Source: Clostridiaceae bacterium (GTDB lineage: Bacteria > Bacillota > Clostridia > Peptostreptococcales > Peptostreptococcaceae). From it: a stretch of 64,000 bases of DNA. The first letter of the stretch is position 1, and the number at the start of each line of letters is the position of its first letter. The translations under genes were made by a program, and so were the position numbers. This document shows positions 44,103-53,702 of the stretch, piece after piece. Location: NCBI GenBank assembly GCA_902362365.1, contig CABIVQ010000004.1, forward strand, positions 1 through 64,000. The letters are read 5' to 3'. The notes beneath the pieces were generated by a model. The model was not told where the DNA came from. It saw only the letters and a program-made list of their open reading frames with translations, and ran no database searches.

Positions 44103-44135
44103 AGAAGGATTCCTTAAAAAGGAGTCTTTTTTTGT
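44103..44135 (+). terminator. Intrinsic terminator after exoA
   Basis: AAGGATTCCTT and AAGGAGTCTTT pair with two wobble or mismatch positions, followed by seven T. Confidence 0.82.
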
Positions 44136-44249
44136 ATTATTAATATATTAGATAATTATATTAATATGTAATAAATATAAATTTATAATCATAAAATTTA
44201 TTGAGACCAAACTATGTAAATAATTATATATTTTTAGGAGGATAGATAA

Positions 44250-44576
44250 ATGAATTTATTAGACTTAAAAAGTAAATTGGAAAAAGGTAAGCTTTTAGAG
44301 GGAGAAGTAGTATACATAAAAGAAGATAATATTATATCTGGAATAGATTCTGTATATAAAAATCAAGAAGATAAAAGTATTGTTTTGTTAAAATCAAAGG
44401 AAGAAACTATAAAGGTAGATAATCTTTTAGGAATATTAAATGAAATATATGCTACTGTTGGAGATATAGAAGTTTTTATTTCTGAAAACTCTACAAATAG
44501 AAGTTGCACTAAGAATATAGAATCAGTGGAATTTGCACAGTATGAACTTGTGAAAATGATTTTTATAAATATATAA
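44250..44576 (+). CDS. Hypothetical soluble protein
   Basis: The 108-residue protein (MNLLDLKSKLEKGKLLEGEVVYIKED...) has a mixed alpha/beta prediction, two cysteines or fewer and no signal. No family is recognised. It has a strong TTTAGGAGG ribosome site and a perfect terminator follows, so it is a genuine gene. Confidence 0.68.
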   Translation: MNLLDLKSKLEKGKLLEGEVVYIKEDNIISGIDSVYKNQEDKSIVLLKSKEETIKVDNLLGILNEIYATVGDIEVFISENSTNRSCTKNIESVEFAQYELVKMIFINI

Positions 44577-44591
44577 AATTATATGTTTAGT

Positions 44592-44640
44592 AAAGAAACT
44601 ATTTTTAAATAAATATTATATTTAAAGATAGTTTCTTTTT
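44592..44640 (+). terminator. Intrinsic terminator
   Basis: AAAGAAACTATTTTTAAATA (44592-44611) pairs with TATTTAAAGATAGTTTCTTT (44619-44638) with one mismatch, then T. Confidence 0.88.
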
Positions 44641-44667
44641 ATCTAATAAATACTTACTATAGATATA

Positions 44668-44976
44668 TTATTTACAGCAGAATGTTTCACAGCTGGCATT
44701 ACCAGAATTTATTTTTACACTTGGTGCAGTACAACTTTCATTTTCGTTATATTTGCAGTTGCCAGCTTTACAATCTATATTTGATGTTTTTACACAATCA
44801 CATTCATCTGCAGAATTTGTGAATCCACAAGTACTTTGATCTCTAAATGTAGAACAACAAGTATTTGAAGTTGTAGTAGCTTGTCTTCCATCGACCTTTA
44901 TACTTCCAGAATAACACTCACCTGAAGTATTGTATACACAGTTTGTAGCTGAACAACCTAAATTAGTATTAGCCAT
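44668..44976 (-). CDS. DUF1540 cysteine-rich protein (two modules)
   Basis: The 102-residue protein has two copies of the DUF1540 pattern: C8-x4-C (LGCSATNCVYN) with CYSGSIKV and a CCSTF end, and then IDCKAGNCKYNENESCTAPSVKI with CETFCCK. The cysteines probably bind a metal or form disulfides. DUF1540 proteins are common in spore-formers and of unknown function. An AGGAGGTA ribosome site just before ATG at 44976 decides the start; an ORF extension upstream is not used. Confidence 0.88.
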   Translation of the reverse strand: MANTNLGCSATNCVYNTSGECYSGSIKVDGRQATTTSNTCCSTFRDQSTCGFTNSADECDCVKTSNIDCKAGNCKYNENESCTAPSVKINSGNASCETFCCK

Positions 44977-45200
44977 AAAATACCTCCTAAACATAATATA
45001 CAATTAGTATGTGAAAGAAAAAGAAACTTATTCATGTAAAGATTGTAGCTTAGCATAAAAGATATATTTTATAAAACTATATCATTATATTTACTAATAT
45101 GTTAAAATTAGCTAGTACTAACAAATGAGATAAATAAAATAATAAAAAGTCTTTAAAAGATTTTCAATATATTTTAAATATGTGATATATAAATTATAAT

Positions 45201-45226
45201 AAAAAAGACCTTATGGTCTTTTTTTA
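45201..45226 (+). terminator. Orphan intrinsic terminator upstream of the VanY-like gene
   Basis: AAAAAAGACC and GGTCTTTTTTT form a clean stem-loop with T tail. The only ORF upstream on this strand ends before 44668. It may close a small RNA in 45030-45200 or be a leader attenuator for the gene starting at 45272. No other signal is visible in this stretch. Confidence 0.75.
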
Positions 45227-45271
45227 GGTATAAAGTGACAACTTAACATAACAACTTAATTGGGGGAAAAT

Positions 45272-45973
45272 ATGAAGAAAAGAATTATAGTTTTAGCTAT
45301 TTCGAGTTTATTTATTATTGGATCAGCATTTATTGTAACTAAAAAAGATAATATTAAAGCACAGAACAATACTTCTAATATGAGCAAAAATAATTACAAA
45401 AATGATGGTAATCTTTCTGCTAGTAAAGAATACATAGAAGGAGTACAACCATTGTATATAGATGGTATAGTAGTAGTGAATAAAAAATATGGACTACCAC
45501 AAGATTATAGAGCACCAGAAGAGTTAGAAAAAGATGCAATAGATGCTGCTAAAAGAATGATGAAATCTGCCGAAGAAGATGGAGTAGTAATAAAAATAAG
45601 AAGTGGATATAGATCTTACAGTATTCAGTCTACTTTATATAATAATTATGTTAGACGAGATGGAAAAGAAGCAGCTGATAAATATTCAGCAGTGCCGGGT
45701 TACAGTGAACATCAAACTGGTTTAGCATTTGATTTTACAACAAGCGATACGATAACATCTATAGGAGATTGGTTCACAGATACAATACAAGCTAAATGGT
45801 TATATGAAAATGCCTATAAGTACGGCTTTATTATTAGATATCCAGAGGGGAAAGAAGATATTACTGGATACCAATACGAGTCTTGGCATTATAGATATAT
45901 AGGTGAAGAACATAGCATACATTTCGCAATGAATAATTTAACATTAGAAGAATATTTAGGTTTAGATAAATAA
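45272..45973 (+). CDS. VanY-like D-alanyl-D-alanine carboxypeptidase (peptidase M15B)
   Basis: This 233-residue protein has a signal-anchor (KKRIIVLAISSLFIIGSAFIV) and a zinc peptidase domain with SGYRSYSIQ, SEHQTGLAFDF (zinc His and Asp) and a catalytic Glu/His in ESWHYRYIG. It trims the terminal D-Ala of peptidoglycan stem peptides. The GGGGG ribosome site fits ATG at 45272 rather than a TTG at 45260. No van cluster is present, so it is a housekeeping type. Confidence 0.9.
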   Translation: MKKRIIVLAISSLFIIGSAFIVTKKDNIKAQNNTSNMSKNNYKNDGNLSASKEYIEGVQPLYIDGIVVVNKKYGLPQDYRAPEELEKDAIDAAKRMMKSAEEDGVVIKIRSGYRSYSIQSTLYNNYVRRDGKEAADKYSAVPGYSEHQTGLAFDFTTSDTITSIGDWFTDTIQAKWLYENAYKYGFIIRYPEGKEDITGYQYESWHYRYIGEEHSIHFAMNNLTLEEYLGLDK

Positions 45974-45983
45974 TGAGAAACTA

Positions 45984-46228
45984 TTAAAAGGAACTATCAA
46001 GAGCTTTTTGATAGTTTTTTTGAGTTATTAGCTTATTTATTGCTTCTTTAGTTAAAATTAATTTTAAAATATCTTTATTAATAGAATAAAAATTCCATTT
46101 TCCTTTAGGAATTTTAATAATTAAATAAGCAGAAAGAAGCAATTTTAAATGATACGATAGTTTTGATTGAGTTAAATTAAAGATTTCGGTAAGTTCATAG
46201 ACACATATACTTTCTGTTTGGTAAACTA
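45984..46228 (-). pseudogene. ArsR-family regulator, C-terminal fragment
   Basis: The minus strand reads ESICVYELTEIFNLTQSKLSYHLKLL, then LIIKIPKGKWNFYSINKDIL: the recognition helix and wing of an ArsR/SmtB regulator. There is no start codon; a TAA lies just upstream in frame at about 46229, and the first ~25 residues are missing. The 3' end overlaps the terminator of the VanY-like gene. It is a relic that lies divergent from the scrR relic. Confidence 0.75.
45992..46021 (+). terminator. Intrinsic terminator after the VanY-like gene
   Basis: AACTATCAA and TTGATAGTT are perfectly paired with a 7-base loop, followed by T. Confidence 0.87.
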
Positions 46229-46279
46229 TTTATGTTATAATAAATAAAGGTAATAAGAAGCAATTATGAAGTGGTATTT

Positions 46280-47174
46280 ATGAATATTATTGATATAGCT
46301 AAGCTTGCAGGAGTATCTAAATCAACTGTATCTATATATTTAAACGAGCTTATGCAAGCGAGTAAAGTAGAAAAAATACAAGATGTAATTGATAAAACAA
46401 GTTTTGTTCCATCTAATCATGGTAAAAGTTTACACACAAAAAACTAATCTAATTAGGTACAATACTTCCAAAGATAAGCCCAGAAACAATTAGTAAAATT
46501 GTAGATGGGATAAGTCAGGAAATTTCAAAAGAAAATTATAATATTATTCTTAGTAATACTGATCTAAGTATAGAAAAAAATAGAATATTTAAAAATATTT
46601 AGAAATAAAAATGTTGATGGTGTAATTTTTGTAGCTACTATAATAACTGATAAACACTTAGAAATAATTAAACAAATGAAAGTACCTATTGTTATTGTAG
46701 GACAAAAGGTAGAAGGGTATCCTTTTGTATATCATAGTGATTATGAAGCTGACTATGAAATGACAAACTTTTTAATAAGCAATAATCATAAAAATATAGC
46801 ATATATAGGTACTAATGCTGAAGATATATCTGGAGGTATTAATAGGAAAAAAGGGTTTATTAGATGTTTGCAAGATAAGAATTTAAAATTTAATAAAAAT
46901 TTAATAAAAGATGCTAACTTTTCACAAAAAGGTGGATATGAGAGAAAATAATATAAAAATACCAGAGGATATAAGTTTATGTGCTATAGGTGATTCTAAG
47001 TTTTCTAGCCTAATAAATCCAAAACTTACAACTATTCAATATTACTACAAAGAAAGTGGAATAAAAAGTAGTCGTATATTAATTGATATTTTAAGAGGCA
47101 ATTGTAATAAGGAAGATTTGAAATCTATAAAATTAGGATATAACTTTTCAACAAGAGAAAGTGTAAAAGTATAA
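46280..47174 (+). pseudogene. scrR: LacI-family sucrose operon repressor relic (ScrR-like)
   Basis: The start is intact (MNIIDIAKLAGVSKSTVSIYLN, the LacI helix-turn-helix and hinge), then a stop follows KSLHTKN (46446). Later pieces continue in other frames: TILPKISPETISKIVDGISQEI, VDGVIFVATIITDKHLE, ADYEMTNFLISNNHKNIAYIG, and finally IPEDISLCAIGDSKFSSLINP. About 40 residues are missing near 46930. Three or more disabling changes are present. The position before scrB and scrK relics marks it as the sucrose regulator. 47175-47420 holds nothing recognisable. Confidence 0.82.
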
Positions 47175-47421
47175 TAAAAAATATATACCATTATTGAAAA
47201 GGTTTGCAGGATCGAGTATATAATATATAATTTAATTATAGAACCATGTTAAATAATTTAGTTTTTATTTGTAGACTTTCATATTTTAATAACTTAAAAT
47301 GAAAAATTATTTGAATTTAATGTAGTTCATATATAGAATTATTATTATTTAACGGGTCTTTTTAATTATATAAGCAGTAAGTTAGTATTCAGGTTATTAA
47401 AATTATATTTTTAATATATAA

Positions 47422-48220
47422 TGGGGGAATGCCTAGACTTAATAAAATTAAAAGACATAGAAATACAAAAGTTAAATATATTCTTTCAATATCATAACAA
47501 GGTATAAAAGAAGATGATTATAGATATAACAATATATCAAAGTGGATATTTCTTAGGGTATATGGATTTTAAAAAGGGAGAATTTATATTTGACGAATTT
47601 ATAGAACTTGGAAGAGATTTTGATTTTTATACACTTTAAAGTTTTGTTGATAAAAAAGAAGGACTATACTGATAAGATGGATGGGGATTCCAGATATTGA
47701 AAAAGATTACTATGTAAATCCTACGTACAAAAGTGGGTGGATGCATTGACTATACCTAGATAGTTAATACTTGCAAATAATAAATTACATTAACTACCAA
47801 TAAGGGAAATTGAAAACTGAGAAAGAATAAATTAACTAATTATTTAAAAAATATTATAGAATATGATGAGTTAAAAGGTTGTATTTATGGACTAGAAATA
47901 AAGTTTTATTGTGAAGTAGATAATTTTGAATTAAGTTTAAAGCCAGACTGTATTATTAATTATTGTAAAGAATCTAAAGTATTAAGATTAAATCTTGGGA
48001 AAAGTGGGTATGGAAGATATGAAAGAGCTACAAAAATTGAAAAGTTAGAAGATCTACTAATATTTGTAGATACATCAAGTATAGAAGTATTTGTAAACTA
48101 TGGAGAAGAGGTATTTACAAGTTGTATGTACTGTGCTGACTTTGATGATAAGATAAGTATGAAAGGGAATTTAGATGATGTAAAAATAAATTTATATGAG
48201 CTAGGAGAATATAAATATGT
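47422..48220 (+). pseudogene. scrB: Sucrose-6-phosphate hydrolase relic (GH32)
   Basis: The frames contain ECLDLIKLKDIE (the GH32 acid/base ECPD motif), SGYFLGYMDFKKGEFIFDEF, ELGRDFDFYTL, RWMGIPDIEKDYY and NPTYKSGWMH, then the C-terminal beta-sandwich with LLIFVDTSSIEVFVNYGEEVF. The N-terminal part with the WMNDPNG nucleophile and RDP motifs is missing. Stops occur after FYTL, after WMH and elsewhere. It ends directly against the scrK start, as in intact scrB-scrK operons. Confidence 0.87.
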
Positions 48221-49074
48221 ATAAGGTAATCACAATTGGGGAAGCATTAATAGATTTTATTCCAAATAAAAAAGGATGTATGTTAAAAGACGTTATAGGA
48301 TTTGAAAGAGTTGCAGGAGGAGCACCAGCTAATGTTGCAGCATCAGTTGCTAAACTATCGGGCAATGCTTATTTTATTTCTCAATTAGGAGAAGATGCTT
48401 TTGGAGACCACATCATTGATGTATTAAGAGATGCTAATGTCAATACAGATTATATAATGAGAACTAATAAAGCAAATACAGGATTAGCATTTGTTTCATT
48501 AAAAGAAGATGGAAATAGAGATTTTTCTTTTTATAGGAATCCGAGTGCAGATTTATTACTTGAAGATAATATGCTTGAAGAAAATTGGTTTGAAAATTGT
48601 GGAATATTACACTTTTGTTCTGTAGATCTAGTTGAATCACCAATGAAGTATACACAAAAAAAAGCTATTGAGTATGCAAGTAAAAATAAATCAATAATAA
48701 GTTTTGATCCAAATGTTAGATTACCACTATGGAAACATGAAAATGATGCTTTAAAAAGTTTATTCAAGGGCAATGTAAAAGTAGTAATTTATACAAAAGG
48801 TGAAGATGGAGCAATATTTATAACAAAGAATAAAGAGTTTATAGAAAGTAAAGGTTTAAGAGTAAATGCCGTAGATACTACGGGAGCTGGAGATTCTTTT
48901 ATAGGATCATTTTTATATCAATTAAGTCAAAAAAATATAACAATAGAAGACTTAGATAATCTAGATTATAATTTAGTAAAAGAAATGCTAGATTTTAGTA
49001 ATAGATATGCTGCAGATACAACAACTAAAAAGGGTGCAATCGCAGCAATGTGTACAATAGATGAAATAAAATAA
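48217..49074 (+). CDS. scrK: Fructokinase with an internal in-frame deletion
   Basis: The PfkB-family sugar kinase has the start ITIGEALIDFIP, substrate loop GGAPANVAASVAKL, SFDPNVRLPLW and the catalytic DTTGAGDSFIGSF. It has 285 residues versus about 315-320 in homologues. The block between WKHENDAL and KSLFKGNVKVVIYTKG (about residue 178) lacks about 35 residues that usually hold the K-x-S-x-x-E nucleotide-domain strand. The frame stays open, but activity is doubtful. It follows the scrB relic in the decayed sucrose operon. Ribosome site TAGGAG. Confidence 0.85.
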   Translation: MYKVITIGEALIDFIPNKKGCMLKDVIGFERVAGGAPANVAASVAKLSGNAYFISQLGEDAFGDHIIDVLRDANVNTDYIMRTNKANTGLAFVSLKEDGNRDFSFYRNPSADLLLEDNMLEENWFENCGILHFCSVDLVESPMKYTQKKAIEYASKNKSIISFDPNVRLPLWKHENDALKSLFKGNVKVVIYTKGEDGAIFITKNKEFIESKGLRVNAVDTTGAGDSFIGSFLYQLSQKNITIEDLDNLDYNLVKEMLDFSNRYAADTTTKKGAIAAMCTIDEIK

Positions 49075-49097
49075 TATATTATATAGGAGAGAAAATT

Positions 49098-49610
49098 ATG
49101 GGATTATTCGATTTTTTTAAAAAGAAAAAAGAAACAGTAGAAGAAAGTAATAAAGTAGAGTTAAAAGGAATAGTATGTCCAACAAATGGAGAAATTTTAG
49201 AGTTATCAGAAGTACCAGATGAAGTGTTCTCTCAAAAAATGATGGGAGATGGTTTTGCTGTAAAGAGTGATGATGGTATATTTGTATCACCAGTAAGTGG
49301 AACAGTAGAGATGATATTCGATACAAAACATGCAATAGGATTAAGAAGTAATGATAATATAGAGATACTAGTACATATGGGCATAGATACTGTAAATTTA
49401 AATGGCAAAGGTTTTGATGTATTTGTGAATGTTGGAGATAAAGTTAAAGCAGGAGATAGATTAGCTAAGATGAATGTTGAATATGTAAAAGAAAATGCTA
49501 AGTCTGATATAACGCCAGTTATATTTACATCGCTAGAAGATGGAAAATCTGTAAAATTATTTACAGGTCAAGCAAAAGTAAAAGAAGAAAATAGAATAGA
49601 ATTAGTTTAA
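49098..49610 (+). CDS. PTS EIIA component, glucose/sucrose type
   Basis: This intact 170-residue EIIA-Glc domain has the phosphorylated His93 (ILVHMGIDTVNL) and the supporting His78 (DTKHAIGL), with GDGFAVKSDDG and PVSGTVEMIF. It passes phosphate from HPr to an EIIBC sugar permease. It lies 23 bases after scrK; in intact loci it serves the sucrose EIIBC, absent here. It may be kept because it serves other PTS permeases. GGAGAG ribosome site and a strong terminator. Confidence 0.92.
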   Translation: MGLFDFFKKKKETVEESNKVELKGIVCPTNGEILELSEVPDEVFSQKMMGDGFAVKSDDGIFVSPVSGTVEMIFDTKHAIGLRSNDNIEILVHMGIDTVNLNGKGFDVFVNVGDKVKAGDRLAKMNVEYVKENAKSDITPVIFTSLEDGKSVKLFTGQAKVKEENRIELV

Positions 49611-49627
49611 TTTTAACTTAAACATAT

Positions 49628-49704
49628 AGCGTAAAATATTAAATTCTTTTATAACAGATACTACAATACTGTAAATTTTAGAGGTTTAATATTTTACGCT
49701 TTTC
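49628..49704 (+). terminator. Intrinsic terminator after the EIIA gene
   Basis: AGCGTAAAATATTAAA (49628-49643) and its perfect reverse complement (49685-49700) are 16 bp long with a 41-base loop, then TTTC. Confidence 0.85.
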
Positions 49705-49750
49705 TTTATATAAATTATATAAGAAGTAGAAAAACATACAAAACTTTTCT

Positions 49751-50536
49751 TTATCTTTTTTTATAATTTATTTTATTATCTTTTGTTTCTATTACAAATT
49801 GATTAGTTTTGCCCATTTTATAGGCTAAATCAATTATTTTTTTTTCTTCTTTTGTTAATTGGCGTTCTAGTATTTTCTCGAATTCTTTAAATAATTTCTC
49901 ATAATCAATTTCTTTTTTTATTTTACGCTTTGATTGTGCAGGCTTCACTGGTGTATAAATATATACATCAGGAACAATATCTGGACTATTTATTTTTATA
50001 AAAACTTGTGCTGTGTAATAAGCATCATTTAATGCATCATGATAGGATTTATTTTGCTCTACACCTAGTATTGAAATTGCATTTTGAAGTCCAATACTTT
50101 TACCAGTAGGATTTTTAAAATACTTAGAAGCATATTCTTGAATGTTAATATAAGATTTGGGTAAAGTTTTTGATGGTAGATTATAATAATTTACATTTCT
50201 ATATAATTCCTTCAAGTCACTTGTTCCCCATACGCATAATACAGACTTTTTTGAGGATATAAACTTTTTAAATTCTTTATAAACTTGAGTAAAGTTTGAG
50301 GCATCTTTAACATCACTTTTAGTAATACCTGTCATCTTTTGTATAAAAGGATGAATATCCTTATATATTTCAGGTTTTACATATGCATTAAAAGTATCTA
50401 TCATATTAAAGTTAGAATCTAATTTAATTGCTCCAATTTGAATAATTTCAAAAGGGCATCGTTCATTAGATACAGTTTTATTAAGAGTTTTATCAAATCC
50501 CTGATTAAACTCTAAATCAAAGACTATATATTCCAT
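49751..50536 (-). CDS. DEDDh-type 3'-5' exonuclease
   Basis: The 261-residue protein begins with YIVFDLEFNQG, the first acidic pair of the DnaQ/RNase T fold, followed by FIQKMTGIT, VWGTSDLKELYR and the closing SYHDALNDAYYTAQ (H and D of DEDDh). A basic C-terminal tail of about 70 residues is extra. It is related to KapD/ERI-1-like exonucleases; whether it acts on RNA or DNA is unknown. GGAGAG ribosome site. Single gene. 50537-50840 holds only the glnA leader. Confidence 0.87.
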   Translation of the reverse strand: MEYIVFDLEFNQGFDKTLNKTVSNERCPFEIIQIGAIKLDSNFNMIDTFNAYVKPEIYKDIHPFIQKMTGITKSDVKDASNFTQVYKEFKKFISSKKSVLCVWGTSDLKELYRNVNYYNLPSKTLPKSYINIQEYASKYFKNPTGKSIGLQNAISILGVEQNKSYHDALNDAYYTAQVFIKINSPDIVPDVYIYTPVKPAQSKRKIKKEIDYEKLFKEFEKILERQLTKEEKKIIDLAYKMGKTNQFVIETKDNKINYKKR

Positions 50537-50840
50537 GTTTTTCTCTCCTAAAATTTCTTGGAATTTTTTATTATAAAATTCTTTATATAATTTTTAAATT
50601 AAGACTATTACAATAAAAAGTTTCTTATAATTAGTATACCCTATATTGATAAAAAGTTAAAATATTACTGTAAAAAGAATATAATTTATTATGAAAAAGT
50701 TTGTTTTACACTATAAGGAAATAAAAGAATATTAAATATTGCGAACTTTCAAATCATAAGATATAATAATATAAAGATTAAAACGAATAAAAATGATATA
50801 ATACAAAAAATATAGGGGTTTAACATCGTAAGGAGGAGCT

Positions 50841-52739
50841 ATGAGTAATTTATTGCATGTCATTGAAAAAGAAAGATATAATGCAAATGAGTTAAAATCA
50901 TTATTAGGAGAACATAAACACATAAAATTCGTTTCGTTAGTAGGTGTAGACTTAGGTGGAAATGCAACTGATGAAAAAATACCAATGGAATTATTTTTAG
51001 ATGATATAGAAAGTTTTTTATCTTCAGCAGTTCAAACTGATGGTTCAAGTGTTGAACTTTATGAAATAGCCACATTGAATAACGCAAAGGTCGATTTAAT
51101 GCCAGATGAAAGTAGTCGATGGTATATAGACTATAATTTAGAACACATAGATGCAGAAACTAATTTGCCAATAGGCACATTAAAAATACCGGCATTTTTA
51201 ATACATGATAATAAAAAGGTATGTTCTAGAGGGGTACTTCAAAAAGCAGAGAGTTACTTTAAGAAATCTTTACTAGAAGTATTTGAACAATATCCACATA
51301 TGATAAATAATATAGGAATAAATAATATAAATGAAATAGATGATATACTATTAACTTCAGCAACAGAATTAGAGTTTTGGGTAAATACTCCGGAAGATAA
51401 AGCCGATTTAGAGAAGTTATTTGTATCTCAAAGTTTAAAAGAGCAATATTGGAAGAGAACTCATGGTCTAATAAGAACTTGTTTAGAAAAAACATTAATA
51501 ACTCTTCAAGCTAAAGGTATATGTCCTGAAATGGCCCATAAAGAGGTTGGTGGTATACAAAGTACTATAAGTATAGAAGGTAAAACTAATCATGCAATGG
51601 AGCAATTAGAAGTATCTTGGAAGTTCTCATCTCCTCTTCAAGCTGCAGATAATGAATTAGTAGTAAGAGAAGTAATTGAAGATATATTTACAACTAATGG
51701 TCTAGAAGTTACATTTAAAGCTAAACCGATACATGGAGTTGCAGGTAGTGGAAAGCATACACATGTAGGTGTAAGTGCAAAATTAAAAGATGGAAGTATA
51801 AAGAACTTATTTGCACCAAGGGATATGAAAGATGATTACTTAAGTGAAATTGGGTATGGTGCTTTAATGGGATTACTTAATAACTATGAAGTATTAAATC
51901 CATTTGTAACATCTACAAATGATGCGTTTAACAGATTAGTACCAGGATTCGAAGCACCAGTTTGTATAGTTACTTCACTAGGTCATACTTATGAAACTCC
52001 TTCAAGAAATAGATCAGTGCTTGTTGGATTAGTAAGAGATGCAAAAAATCCAAAAACATTAAGATTTGAATTAAGATCTCCAAATCCATTATCGAATGCT
52101 TACTTAGTTATAGCTGGGTGCTATCAAACTATGTTACATGGAATAAAAGCAGTAGCAGAAAGTAAGCTTTCTACAAAAGGACTAGAAAAAGAACTTTCTA
52201 AGGATGTAGGAGAAGATAGTTTCTACTTGAATAAAAATAGAGCATATAGAGATGAAAATGATGTATTTGAGCACTATACATTAGAAGAAAGAAATAAAAG
52301 ATTCTCAGCACCACCAGCTACTGTTTATGAAAATGTAAGAAGCTTAGATATTGAGAAAGATAAATTAGAAGCGTTGAAACAAGGAGGAGTATTTAATGAT
52401 AAAATTATAAACTCTTTCAAAGTTGGTTCAATAGATAAGTGGAAGAAAGAATTAGGAAATAGAATAATACAAGACTATTCAGATAGAATAAGAAGCTATG
52501 TAAAATTACATACAAAAGAAAATATGGATGCATTAGATGAAGTTAATTGGAATGCAATTTCGGATATTAAGTTTAATGTAATGAAGGATACACTGACTAG
52601 GAGTTCAATATTTACTCAAATAAGAGATGCAATAGAAAGTGATGATTACCAAATAGCTTCAAATTTACAATTAGAGTTAGAAAGAAATATGGAAGATGTA
52701 GAAAAACTATATATGCAATATAAAAAGAATATATATTAA
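50841..52739 (+). CDS. glnA: Glutamine synthetase, large clostridial form
   Basis: The 632-residue enzyme forms glutamine from glutamate and ammonia with ATP. Visible motifs: TDGSSVELYEIA, the metal Glu in TELEFWV, KPIHGVAGSGKHTHVGVS (ATP site), RLVPGFEAPVCI and RNRSVLVGL. A C-terminal extension of about 190 residues after the catalytic domain distinguishes it from GSI-alpha (about 445 residues) and matches the longer clostridial form. AAGGAGGAG ribosome site. No glnR is adjacent. Confidence 0.9.
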   Translation: MSNLLHVIEKERYNANELKSLLGEHKHIKFVSLVGVDLGGNATDEKIPMELFLDDIESFLSSAVQTDGSSVELYEIATLNNAKVDLMPDESSRWYIDYNLEHIDAETNLPIGTLKIPAFLIHDNKKVCSRGVLQKAESYFKKSLLEVFEQYPHMINNIGINNINEIDDILLTSATELEFWVNTPEDKADLEKLFVSQSLKEQYWKRTHGLIRTCLEKTLITLQAKGICPEMAHKEVGGIQSTISIEGKTNHAMEQLEVSWKFSSPLQAADNELVVREVIEDIFTTNGLEVTFKAKPIHGVAGSGKHTHVGVSAKLKDGSIKNLFAPRDMKDDYLSEIGYGALMGLLNNYEVLNPFVTSTNDAFNRLVPGFEAPVCIVTSLGHTYETPSRNRSVLVGLVRDAKNPKTLRFELRSPNPLSNAYLVIAGCYQTMLHGIKAVAESKLSTKGLEKELSKDVGEDSFYLNKNRAYRDENDVFEHYTLEERNKRFSAPPATVYENVRSLDIEKDKLEALKQGGVFNDKIINSFKVGSIDKWKKELGNRIIQDYSDRIRSYVKLHTKENMDALDEVNWNAISDIKFNVMKDTLTRSSIFTQIRDAIESDDYQIASNLQLELERNMEDVEKLYMQYKKNIY

Positions 52740-52745
52740 TAAGAA

Positions 52746-52783
52746 AAAGAGATTTCTCAATTATGAGGAATCTCTTTATTTTT
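52746..52783 (+). terminator. Intrinsic terminator after glnA
   Basis: AAAGAGATTTCTC and GAGGAATCTCTTT pair with one mismatch and a 6-base loop, then ATTTTT. Confidence 0.87.
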
Positions 52784-52850
52784 GATAAAATTGTATAAAT
52801 ATTTTAAGATTAGTCAATATTAATTTGTAGCTGTAAAAGGAGGATAAAAA

Positions 52851-53696
52851 ATGAATAAAGATTTAAATAAAGTGGTATTAAGATTAACTATATCACTTGC
52901 ATTATTAATTTCCTTAAACTTATATAATACTTCTTGTGCATTTGGGGAAGTAGGTAAGTTAGATCTGCTAATACAAAATCAAGAGAAGCAAGAGGAATTA
53001 AAAGAGAAAATAAATGAATTAGATAATATATTAGAAAGTAAAAATAACCAATTGAAAATTGAAAATGACCAATATGTATCATCAGAAGATAAAAAAGAAT
53101 TAGAAGTAGTAACTGTTAGTTTTGTTCCTCAAGAGTATGAAACTAGCGAAAAAGATGAAATAAGTTCGGAGATTCTCGCTTTAGAAGAAAATAAAAATAT
53201 ACTAGATAAAGAATTGCAAGATGCAATAATAGAAGGTGTTCAATTAGAAAAAACAATTGAAGAAGAGGTTAAATCAAAATTAAAATCAGAAGATATTGAA
53301 TTTATAACTGGAATATGGCCACTAAATGATTATAAAAATATAAGTTCTGGATATGGATATAGAATACATCCAATAACAAATGTAAAAAGTTTTCATAAGG
53401 GAATAGATATTCCTGCTCCACAGGATACTGATGTATTAGCTACTGATGATGGAATAGTTAGTTTTTCTGGTTATCAAAATGGATATGGAAATGTTGTTAA
53501 GATAAAACATTTTGATGGGAAGACTACTGTATATGCACATAATAACTCAAATGTAGTTAAAGAAGGAGATATAGTAAAGCAAGGAGATATTATTTCTAAA
53601 GTCGGAACAACTGGTAATTCCACTGGAAATCATGTTCACTTTGAAATAATAGTAAATGGAAAAAATATTAATCCTATAGAGGGTGTAATAAAATAA
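52851..53696 (+). CDS. Secreted M23 family peptidase with coiled-coil linker
   Basis: The 281-residue protein has a signal sequence (VVLRLTISLALLISLNLY), a glutamate/lysine-rich coiled coil (about residues 40-145) and a C-terminal LytM/M23 zinc peptidase domain: SGYGYRIHPITNVKSFHKGIDIPA with the zinc His and Asp, and GNHVHFE with the final HxH. All zinc ligands are present, so it is probably an active peptidoglycan endopeptidase. AGGAGG ribosome site. Confidence 0.9.
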   Translation: MNKDLNKVVLRLTISLALLISLNLYNTSCAFGEVGKLDLLIQNQEKQEELKEKINELDNILESKNNQLKIENDQYVSSEDKKELEVVTVSFVPQEYETSEKDEISSEILALEENKNILDKELQDAIIEGVQLEKTIEEEVKSKLKSEDIEFITGIWPLNDYKNISSGYGYRIHPITNVKSFHKGIDIPAPQDTDVLATDDGIVSFSGYQNGYGNVVKIKHFDGKTTVYAHNNSNVVKEGDIVKQGDIISKVGTTGNSTGNHVHFEIIVNGKNINPIEGVIK

Positions 53697-53702
53697 AAGT
53701 TT

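Noticed and set aside
50537..50840. Riboswitch or leader RNA before glnA
   Set aside because: The stretch is AT-rich with no stable stem or known glutamine-type motif; only the ribosome site is clear.
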